A DNA stretch of 38,071 nt. Origin: Flavobacteriales bacterium UBA7325 (GTDB lineage: Bacteria > Bacteroidota > Bacteroidia > Flavobacteriales_D > Crocinitomicaceae). Position numbers and translations under genes: made by a program. The notes below the pieces were generated by a model that saw only the letters and a program-made list of their open reading frames with translations, was not told where the DNA came from and did not search any database. Location of the stretch: the NCBI GenBank assembly GCA_002471375.1, contig DKPV01000023.1, positions 1-38,071 of the forward strand, read 5' to 3'. Below, piece by piece: positions 15,896 through 22,754 of this stretch; positions within the stretch are counted from its first letter, which is position 1, and the number at the start of each line of letters is the position of its first letter.

Positions 15896-16488
15896 AAATT
15901 GGCATAGTTGTTTATACGCTATTGATAGGCTTTGCACTAAGCGCTCAAATGTCCGAAGATGAAATTCTAGAGCATCGTGCTGCGCATAGCAAAGGATTAA
16001 TGGATCCAGAAAAGAAAGTTCTTAGACAAGATGAGATTGAAGAATTTGGTGGTCTAGACTATTTCCAATTCGACTCCACTTATCAGATTACCGCGACGTT
16101 TAAAAAGTCGAAGGGCAAAAAATTTGAAATGCCTACTTCAACGGAGCGTTTACCGGTATATCGAAGATATGGATACATCACTTTTCAGCATGAAAATCAT
16201 ACTTGCACCTTAGAGGTCTATCAAAATATTGCATTGAAGAGGAAAAAGCAATATCGGAAGAGCTTGTTCATTCCATTCCGAGATAAAACTTCACGACGCG
16301 AAACCTATGGTGGAGGTAGATACCTCGATGCTCAAATCCCTGACAGCGAAATGATGCAGCTCGATTTTAACCTAGCGTACAACCCATATTGTGCATACTC
16401 GCATAGATACTCTTGCCCTATACCACCCGAAGAAAACACATTGAATGTGTCCATCTTAGCTGGCGAAAAGACTCCTCTGGCACACTAA
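15892..16488 (+). CDS. Secreted DUF1684 family protein
   Basis: An N-terminal signal peptide (about residues 1-19, ending SAQ) is followed by a DUF1684 domain. The family signature is the C-terminal part: ETYGGGRYLDA, LDFNLAYNPYCAYSHRYSCP and PPEENTLNVSILAGEK. The family is common in Bacteroidetes and Actinobacteria and has no established function. The conserved Asn, Tyr, Cys and Pro residues suggest a small ligand-binding or enzymatic fold. The signal peptide places it in the periplasm or outside the cell. It overlaps the YggS gene by 4 bases and looks like the last gene of the serC operon. Confidence 0.85.
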   Translation: MKIGIVVYTLLIGFALSAQMSEDEILEHRAAHSKGLMDPEKKVLRQDEIEEFGGLDYFQFDSTYQITATFKKSKGKKFEMPTSTERLPVYRRYGYITFQHENHTCTLEVYQNIALKRKKQYRKSLFIPFRDKTSRRETYGGGRYLDAQIPDSEMMQLDFNLAYNPYCAYSHRYSCPIPPEENTLNVSILAGEKTPLAH

Positions 16489-16527
16489 TTGTACTATTTT
16501 TTGTGCTAATTGCTTTATATTTATAGC

Positions 16528-17232
16528 ATGACTATTGACGCAAAAAGATTTTTTACCTCACTTTTCGTTGTTGCAATTATTGGTACTTGTTCAGCTCAGC
16601 CATACAAAACCATTAAGATTTACAAGCCATATAAGTGGATGATAGGTGCGCATTGGTCGGCAGTAGATGATAACGGGAGCAAATTCGGTAAATTGTTCGA
16701 TGTCAAGAACTCATGGAACATAATGCCCTACCCGTCTCGCCTAACTTTAGATCGATATTTCAAATATGGTTGGAGCATGGAATTTGCCGCCACTTATACA
16801 AACTACAAAGCAGGTAAACTCATTAATGACTCGACCCATTTTTCAGGTCCCTTTTTCAGTTTTGATGTTCACGGGAAATACAGTCTATATCAAACGTATG
16901 CTCCTAGAGCAAGATGGATAGACCCTTACTTCACATTTGGAGTTGGCTATACTTATCGACAACAAGGAGCAGCAACACATGCACCTACTGTTAATGCAGG
17001 TATCGGGTTAAACTTTTGGATCTATAAGGGATTAGGTATTCAATTGCACTCTACAGCGAAGTTTGGAGTATATCCAGGATTTTGGGAAACACCAGAGAAT
17101 TATTTGCAACACTCGGCTGGGATTGTTGTAAGAATGGGTAAAAACAAAAACCCAAACAAAGATTTTGGACGCAAGAAAAATAAGTGGGCGCATAAGAATA
17201 AGCGCTATAAGCCGAACAAGGGTGGACAGTAA
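16528..17232 (+). CDS. Probable outer-membrane beta-barrel protein
   Basis: I do not recognise a named family. The ATG at 16528 gives a clean signal peptide (MTIDAKRFFTSLFVVAIIGTCSAQ); a TTG 18 bases upstream adds nothing useful. The mature part has alternating hydrophobic/polar strands with many aromatic residues and glycines (YFTFGVGYTYRQ, GIGLNFWIYKGLGIQLH), typical of small outer-membrane barrels of the OmpA/OmpW type in Bacteroidetes. The last 35 residues are very basic (KNKNPNKDFGRKKNKWAHK and on), an unusual periplasmic or surface tail. It lies 39 bases after the DUF1684 gene and converges with the TPMT-type gene. Confidence 0.75.
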   Translation: MTIDAKRFFTSLFVVAIIGTCSAQPYKTIKIYKPYKWMIGAHWSAVDDNGSKFGKLFDVKNSWNIMPYPSRLTLDRYFKYGWSMEFAATYTNYKAGKLINDSTHFSGPFFSFDVHGKYSLYQTYAPRARWIDPYFTFGVGYTYRQQGAATHAPTVNAGIGLNFWIYKGLGIQLHSTAKFGVYPGFWETPENYLQHSAGIVVRMGKNKNPNKDFGRKKNKWAHKNKRYKPNKGGQ

Positions 17233-17255
17233 GTCATAGAATGATCTAATTCCGA

Positions 17256-17843
17256 TTACTTCTCTAAATTAATGAAGAGTTCCTTACCGCTTCTCGGTTC
17301 GATGGAATTGTAGCATGGGTTCATTTCAATGCCTCTGAAAAGTGAACTGAAGTATGAAAGGTATTCATCTCTAGTTCCTCCAAATGGCGGACCTTCTTCA
17401 AACTTGCATCCAAAGAGAACTCCCACTAACTTCCCATTTTCTGCCAACAAATCGGACACTTTATCAGCGTATTTTTGTCTAAGTATGGGATTAATCGCAC
17501 AAAAGAGTGTCTGTTCAAGGATCAGGTCATATCTACCTTCATGAGTAAAAAGATCTTCAATGTGAACATGTTTCTTTGGGAAATCTGGATTTCTATCACA
17601 AAATAATTTCATTGGAGTCTCTGCATAGTCCAGGAGGTGAACATTTGTAAAACCTTGTCGATGAAGGTATTCTACTTCATGACTATTTCCAGCACCAGGA
17701 ATAAGAATTAGAATTGTCTTATCCTCGAGTTGATCAACATAACCCTTTATTGGAGGTGACACTTTTCCCATATCCCAACCAGTAGCACCCTCCAGGTAGC
17801 GTATATTCCAATACTCTTGCGTGAGCTTTTTTGATGAATTCAT
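17256..17843 (-). CDS. TPMT-family SAM-dependent methyltransferase
   Basis: This is a 195-residue class I methyltransferase of the thiopurine methyltransferase (TPMT) family. YWNIRYLEGATGWDMGKVSPPI at 11-32 is the family signature, with the aromatic GWDMG segment that caps the SAM site. ILILIPGAGNSHEVEYL (motif I) and the acidic strand end VHLLDYAE follow. Bacterial members methylate small thiols, selenium or tellurium compounds, or halides; the substrate here cannot be deduced. It is transcribed on its own, divergent from a small secreted protein gene. Confidence 0.88.
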   Translation of the reverse strand: MNSSKKLTQEYWNIRYLEGATGWDMGKVSPPIKGYVDQLEDKTILILIPGAGNSHEVEYLHRQGFTNVHLLDYAETPMKLFCDRNPDFPKKHVHIEDLFTHEGRYDLILEQTLFCAINPILRQKYADKVSDLLAENGKLVGVLFGCKFEEGPPFGGTRDEYLSYFSSLFRGIEMNPCYNSIEPRSGKELFINLEK

Positions 17844-17943
17844 GACATTAAATTACGTTAGGAAACTAGAACATTTACTTCGGAAATTCTCGCTTTTAAT
17901 GACAAGAGTTTGAACCTAACATTGTGGTATAGATAATACAGTT

Positions 17944-18396
17944 ATGAAAAAAAGTATCAAATTACTCATCGCCCTTCTCCTATTAGGATTTACACAAACT
18001 TCCATCGCTCAATATAATCAAAGAATTGATTGTGGATTAATTAATCCCACTCAAGACATCAAAATCGACCAAAGTGCTCGTATTTATAATACTACATGCT
18101 ACTTCAAATTAAGGATGCAGAATGAGTCCAAAAAGGGAATTTACTCTTTAGTACGACAATATTCCGATGGTAATATTGAGCATGTGTCCCATAAGCAAAT
18201 TGTACCCAACACAATCAATCAACCCCTTCTCTATTGCTTTAAGGATGAGACAATTCCTAATTGTAATTTTGAATATGTTCTTTATAGAGTTTGTACAGAG
18301 TCTGAAGTTGTTGCAACCTGGACCTATTGTAAAAGTACTCAATCAATTAGTACAGATCATGAGTCGATTCTTCAACTCACATCTTACAATAGATAG
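17944..18396 (+). CDS. Hypothetical small secreted protein
   Basis: I do not recognise this 150-residue protein. A good signal peptide (MKKSIKLLIALLLLGFTQTSIAQ) is followed by about 127 residues. Six cysteines are spread through the mature part (for example in DCGLI, TCYFK, LYCFKDETIPNC and RVCTE), suggesting disulphide bonds in the periplasm or outside the cell. There is no T9SS sorting domain and no lipobox. It starts divergently from the TPMT-type gene and its end lies 3 bases from the end of the BtuG-like gene on the other strand. Confidence 0.65.
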   Translation: MKKSIKLLIALLLLGFTQTSIAQYNQRIDCGLINPTQDIKIDQSARIYNTTCYFKLRMQNESKKGIYSLVRQYSDGNIEHVSHKQIVPNTINQPLLYCFKDETIPNCNFEYVLYRVCTESEVVATWTYCKSTQSISTDHESILQLTSYNR

Positions 18397-18399
18397 AAC

Positions 18400-19455
18400 T
18401 TAATCAAAAAATATAATTTCTGAAGGATTCAATCCGACATGAAAATCTGAAAGTGGTAATCCCGCAGAAGAGAACGTTCGGACATACCCTGTGGTTGTAA
18501 AATCCATGGCATCCATGATATAAATCCGATCATTACTAGAATTATACTCTATGCCGTAAACAGTTTGTACATTTGATAAATCAACAAAATCTGAGGCTGA
18601 CATCGTTTCTGAAATTGTATTAAATAGTCCAATGCTATTTGTGCCACCAACAAAATCTGAATAACCGACCAGAAGATTTGAATTCATCAAGCTCATAGAA
18701 GAAGCATCAAAGTCAAAATCATCCAGTACCACATTTGAAGCAGAATTGATTCGATGCATCCGCGATGGTATTGACGCATAATCACCTCTAGTAATTACAT
18801 ACACATCGCCCTGGGCATCTGTAATTATTGAGCCAGGGTTCAACCCAACAGTTATCTTCATAATTTCCATAGAAGTGATAGGGTTAATCACAGAAACCGT
18901 TGAGTCAACATTAGGAAAATTTAAACCTCCTGAATTAGCAACAAATAATTTACCATTCGCAACTGTTATCCCTTCTGGATTGGTTCCAACTTGAATTCGC
19001 TGTTCAATTTCAAGCGAACTTGTATCAATCACATCTACATATCCATCGTAGCAAGTTACATATGCTTTTCCATCATAAAATGCAATAGATCTAGGTTCTT
19101 TAGCTATTGGGCCATCAAACATTGGAATTTGAGTGATTGAAACTCCTGTTAGCGCCGACAAAACCTCAATGGTACTTGAGCCATTCATGGCGATATAAAT
19201 TTTACCACCATAAATTTTCATATCATTGCCTGTATCTCCCAACTGCAATCCTGAAGTTTGTAGGTAATAATCATTGATCACATTACCATTAGAATTATTC
19301 ACCCATGATAAAGTAGAATTGTTTTGCTGAAAGAGTCCCTCACAAAGAACTATCATTCCATTGCTTATGATAATATTCCCATCTTCAACGGTAGGATCAT
19401 CCTTCTTACAAGAAGATAACAAAACAAGAAGAACAAATAAATTAATTAATCGCAT
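18400..19455 (-). CDS. BtuG-like beta-propeller surface lipoprotein
   Basis: The N-terminus ends in a lipobox LSSC with lipidated C16. It is followed by KKDD, which fits the K-(D/E)2 surface-export signal described for Bacteroidetes lipoproteins. The rest is a YncE/YVTN-type beta-propeller with repeats such as GKIYIAMNGSSTIEVL, GKAYVTCYDGYVDVID and GKLFVANSGG (DUF5074-like). In Bacteroides, the propeller lipoprotein BtuG sits on BtuB and captures cobalamin with extreme affinity. Here the gene overlaps the BtuB-like gene by 14 bases and lies in a cobalamin-riboswitch operon, so the same role is likely. Propeller and lipoprotein features are seen; B12 binding is inferred from context. Confidence 0.85.
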   Translation of the reverse strand: MRLINLFVLLVLLSSCKKDDPTVEDGNIIISNGMIVLCEGLFQQNNSTLSWVNNSNGNVINDYYLQTSGLQLGDTGNDMKIYGGKIYIAMNGSSTIEVLSALTGVSITQIPMFDGPIAKEPRSIAFYDGKAYVTCYDGYVDVIDTSSLEIEQRIQVGTNPEGITVANGKLFVANSGGLNFPNVDSTVSVINPITSMEIMKITVGLNPGSIITDAQGDVYVITRGDYASIPSRMHRINSASNVVLDDFDFDASSMSLMNSNLLVGYSDFVGGTNSIGLFNTISETMSASDFVDLSNVQTVYGIEYNSSNDRIYIMDAMDFTTTGYVRTFSSAGLPLSDFHVGLNPSEIIFFD

Positions 19456-21430
19456 AACTTACTGATATTAGATAATTTCTTCCAGGCATGACGAAAGAGC
19501 GAATATAAGCATATGAACTGTCGAATACATTCTTTACAGAAACTTGAATTCTAAGCCTATTTTTATTTCTCCAATCGAAGCTGTGATAGGCGCTAATATC
19601 CATTAGGATAAATTGATCCAATTCATTGGAAGAAATGTTTTCATTCAATGAATAACGCAAACCTACATAATTGGTGCTCAATCTAATTCCAGTTCTACCC
19701 AACTCTAATCCCAAATCTAAATTAGCAGAGTGAATTGGAATATAAGCTATCTGATGTCGATAGGACGGGTGTTCTGGATCAGTCATATTTAATGCCTTTT
19801 GCAAGCTATAAGTAACATTACTGCTAATTTTTATCCTTCTATTCTTTTTGAATGTATATTTCAATTTTGAGACTACTTCTCCCCCAAACACATCAACTTT
19901 TCCTATATTTTGCATGGACCATACAAAGAGGTTCTTAGTCGGAGTTGCTACTATTTTATTCCTAACTCGATTAAAATACCCAGCAACTCGAATATGCCAA
20001 TCAAGATTTCTCTCAACAGGTACAAATGAGAGATTATACCCAAACTGATCGGCTCGTTCAGGAATTAAACCACTATTACCAATGTTGTTGTAGTACAATT
20101 CATTAAATGAAGGCATTCTAAATGAATTCTTATACCATAATTGATGTCGATGATACATTCGCCCTCTTTCTTGACTCTCTAGTGATAGATATGGGTTGAG
20201 AGTCATTTTATCCGAAGCTGATTCTCCATTCTCATTCAGTTCAGTAATATATCTAGTTGACAATTGACCTTTGAGTGCAAGCATCCACCAGGAGTATCTA
20301 GCACCCGCTATTGCCGAATAACTATAGCGTGTCGGATTTGCAAATAGTGAATCATTAGAACTTAAGGAACTGACGGTGCTTTCTAAACCAGTGTTGAAAT
20401 CCCATTTTTGCTTGAATCTATAACCAACAACTCCTAAATTAAGTGATTTATTCGAATAAGCTACATCGATAAAGCCATCAGCGTTCAGGTATGTTGGGTC
20501 GGTATAATTCAACTGATTACTATTAGCACTGGCATACGCACGCATGTACCATAAATCATTCAACGCAATCATCGCATCAGTAAATAATACTTGGTCAAGC
20601 GTATTTAATCTTTCATCTGCGCTGGAATTATAGAGGATCACTGCTCCTGGAAGCCCTTGATCAATCGATTTTTGTCTATATCCAATTCTAAAGTTGGTTT
20701 TTTTCATTCTCAAGCCATAGGTCGCTCCAAAGGCATAATCCTGATAGTCATTATTAAGACGATTGGATGAATCTACTTCAAAACCATTTTGAATTCGATA
20801 CTTATATTCGCCGTATGCATTATTTGCGTTCCCGAAGGCACTAATAAAACCCTTCCCAACTTTCCACTTCGCCCCTAGGTAACCTCCAAGTCGACCAAAA
20901 GAACCTTGCCGAATGATAGACCTTAAACCAAATTTGTCATTGGTAAAAGAATTTTCGAATGTTTCGATCAAGATCGAACTTCCAGATATCTGAGCTGCAA
21001 CAGGAAGCAATAATCTAGGTTGTTCGCCAACACTTACCACCAGTTGTTCTATATTCTCTGTTTGCAGTTGCCCCAGGTTAACCTGACCGGTTTGGCTATT
21101 TGATAAATTGAAACCGTCAACACAAACTGTTGTATGCTGACTTCCAAGACCTCTAAAAGAAACAGTCTTTAACCCACCAAGTCCACCATACGACTTTAAG
21201 GAAGTACCCTCAAATTTCTGTAACAACTCACCTACATCGGTAGCTTGTAGCTGTTCGATATCTCTTCTCTTCAAATGATTTACACGTTCTCGGGCGATGC
21301 GCACAGAGACATTTAAAACCTGAACTTCAACACCTTGAATCTCTTGAACTTTTTTCAAGCTATCATCTTCTACCTCTTGGCTGTAAGAAGCAGTTGTTAG
21401 AAGGATCGATATAATGACGATTAGACGCAT
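19442..21430 (-). CDS. btuB: BtuB-like TonB-dependent receptor (cobalamin uptake)
   Basis: This outer-membrane active transporter has 662 residues. A signal peptide (to about residue 17) is followed by a plug domain near residues 45-160, seen as LQATDVGELLQKFEGTSLK, SFRGLGSQHTTVCVDGFN and IEQLVVS. A 22-strand barrel then runs to the C-terminal aromatic-rich strand RSFVMPGRNYLISVSY. Unlike many Bacteroidetes receptors it has no CarboxypepD-type N-terminal domain, similar in size to E. coli BtuB (614). It is the second gene after a cobalamin riboswitch and overlaps the BtuG-like lipoprotein gene by 14 bases. Substrate assignment rests on the riboswitch and neighbours. A hairpin at 21434-21460 lies just before its ATG. 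Confidence 0.88.
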   Translation of the reverse strand: MRLIVIISILLTTASYSQEVEDDSLKKVQEIQGVEVQVLNVSVRIARERVNHLKRRDIEQLQATDVGELLQKFEGTSLKSYGGLGGLKTVSFRGLGSQHTTVCVDGFNLSNSQTGQVNLGQLQTENIEQLVVSVGEQPRLLLPVAAQISGSSILIETFENSFTNDKFGLRSIIRQGSFGRLGGYLGAKWKVGKGFISAFGNANNAYGEYKYRIQNGFEVDSSNRLNNDYQDYAFGATYGLRMKKTNFRIGYRQKSIDQGLPGAVILYNSSADERLNTLDQVLFTDAMIALNDLWYMRAYASANSNQLNYTDPTYLNADGFIDVAYSNKSLNLGVVGYRFKQKWDFNTGLESTVSSLSSNDSLFANPTRYSYSAIAGARYSWWMLALKGQLSTRYITELNENGESASDKMTLNPYLSLESQERGRMYHRHQLWYKNSFRMPSFNELYYNNIGNSGLIPERADQFGYNLSFVPVERNLDWHIRVAGYFNRVRNKIVATPTKNLFVWSMQNIGKVDVFGGEVVSKLKYTFKKNRRIKISSNVTYSLQKALNMTDPEHPSYRHQIAYIPIHSANLDLGLELGRTGIRLSTNYVGLRYSLNENISSNELDQFILMDISAYHSFDWRNKNRLRIQVSVKNVFDSSYAYIRSFVMPGRNYLISVSYAIN

Positions 21431-21433
21431 AAA

Positions 21434-21460
21434 TTCGGGCTAATCTAGGATCAGCCCGAA
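21434..21460 (-). other. Intercistronic hairpin before the btuB-like ATG
   Basis: TTCGGGCT / AGCCCGAA forms an 8-bp perfect stem with an 11-base loop, followed on the minus strand by only three T residues and then the ATG at 21430. It is too weak to be a full terminator and may tune mRNA decay or the ratio of the two genes. Confidence 0.6.
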
Positions 21461-21463
21461 AGA

Positions 21464-22450
21464 TTATTTTATCAGTTTGTGGGTTACCTTCCCCTCATTT
21501 GTTTGGATAGTTAGAAAGTATACTCCGCTAGGATATGTTGAAACATTCAGACTACTCTCATTCAAGTGCTGAACGCGCGACATAATACTTCCTGTTGAAT
21601 TTGCAATGACCAATTCTCCAATTCCACCATTTACGAAAAGTACATCACTCATAGGATTTGGAAAAGCAGAAATAGCCGAATTATCCAGTTCGCTAATCGC
21701 GTTCACAGAGGATGTCGCTAAGTTATCCATTGCGAAGTAGGTCGGAGTATTAATCCATCCGCCTGTTGTATCTGAAGAGCTATAGGTGAAGTTCATTCTA
21801 GCAACTGGGAATGAGAAATTCGAAAAATCAATGTTTTGCCAATCGGCAAGGACGTAATCCATTGTACTATCTGCAAATCTATAATCAGCCAAAAAGAACT
21901 CTAGTGAATCATTCATTGTAGCATCATAGTTTTCAACATAAATCATCAAAGACAAGAAGTCCGCTCCATTTGATCCATCTGGAATATTCCCGTAATAATC
22001 GCCACTTACGGATGTACCGAATTTCTTTCCGAATCCTCCAAGATCACCATGAAGCATTGATAATGCGGCGTATGTAGTATTTGTTATTTTAAAACTATCA
22101 ATTTTAACCAAGGAGTTATTAGTATTAATCTCACCCATGTTATAGTGCACAGCATATTGCGATGAACTAGCATATCCAGATCCTGTGAAGGCACTGTATT
22201 GATTTCCAAAACCAGTCGTTACAATGTCCGTCATGTTTGAAATGGAAAAACCAGACCAATAACCGCCCCAAGCTGTGTCATAGACGTTTTGTAAAGTTGT
22301 TCCTGAAAAAATCCAATCTCCCATTTGAGCAGAGCCGTTATCAAAGGACTCTGCGCCTGAAAGCGAAAATGATTCAAAATCGATTGTTGTTTGCGCATTA
22401 ACTACTCCAGCGAGCGCAATCGCTGATACCATCATGTAAATTTTCTTCAT
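21464..22450 (-). CDS. DUF4465 protein with T9SS sorting domain, first gene of the B12 operon
   Basis: A signal peptide (about residues 1-19, ending VNAQ) is followed by a DUF4465 domain. It is recognised from WSGFSISNMTD, NQYSAFTGSGY, FKITNTTYAALSM, the segment FFLADYRF and WINTPTYFAMDNLA. The last 75 residues (AFPNPMSDVLFVNGG to GKVTHKLIK) form a T9SS type A sorting domain. DUF4465 proteins recur in Bacteroidetes cobalamin loci, and I recall that the B12-binding BtuH proteins may belong to this kind of family, though I cannot verify that here. It starts about 120 bases after the riboswitch aptamer. Likely role: surface cobalamin capture, exported through T9SS rather than lipid-anchored. Confidence 0.88.
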   Translation of the reverse strand: MKKIYMMVSAIALAGVVNAQTTIDFESFSLSGAESFDNGSAQMGDWIFSGTTLQNVYDTAWGGYWSGFSISNMTDIVTTGFGNQYSAFTGSGYASSSQYAVHYNMGEINTNNSLVKIDSFKITNTTYAALSMLHGDLGGFGKKFGTSVSGDYYGNIPDGSNGADFLSLMIYVENYDATMNDSLEFFLADYRFADSTMDYVLADWQNIDFSNFSFPVARMNFTYSSSDTTGGWINTPTYFAMDNLATSSVNAISELDNSAISAFPNPMSDVLFVNGGIGELVIANSTGSIMSRVQHLNESSLNVSTYPSGVYFLTIQTNEGKVTHKLIK

Positions 22451-22571
22451 AGCACTTTAATTTTTAGCTATTATTAAATGCTGAAGAATCAGTTGAAAAA
22501 CAAAAGAATGCACCATGAGAGGTGAACACTAAGTCTGACTTTAATCTGAAGTCTTCATTAAAAAATAACTT

Positions 22572-22736
22572 AGGGCAAGTATTCTGACTCACACTTTACC
22601 AGATTCGCCTTCCCGCCTGTTGACAGTGACATAATTGAATGCTGGCTTTTAGTGCTTACAGCTGCAGATACAGTTCTGGATTCTCACCAGATTCCTTGTA
22701 ATCTCATCCCTCGACGAGGCAATGAGAACCAAAAGT
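22572..22736 (-). promoter_or_regulatory. Cobalamin (AdoCbl) riboswitch
   Basis: The gap of about 300 bases between the two TonB receptor groups holds a cobalamin aptamer on the minus strand. In order it shows GGTTCTCATTGCC (22730-22718), GGTGAGAATCC (22688-22678), the core GTCACTGTC (22630-22622), GGGAAGGC (22614-22607) and the B12 box GAGTCAGAATACTTGCC (22590-22574). Order and spacing match the cobalamin riboswitch family. The next 120 bases before the ATG at 22450 have no stem followed by a T tract, so control is probably at translation. It should shut off the downstream DUF4465, btuB-like and btuG-like genes when B12 is plentiful. Confidence 0.93.
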
Positions 22737-22741
22737 CAGGT

Positions 22742-22749
22742 CAAATATA
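22742..22749 (-). promoter_or_regulatory. -7 element of the B12 operon promoter
   Basis: TATATTTG on the minus strand matches TAnnTTTG exactly and would start transcription near 22735, at the 5' edge of the aptamer. No clear TTG is seen at the -33 position. It lies 5 bases after the stop of the upstream receptor gene. Confidence 0.55.
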
Positions 22750-22754
22750 TATAT

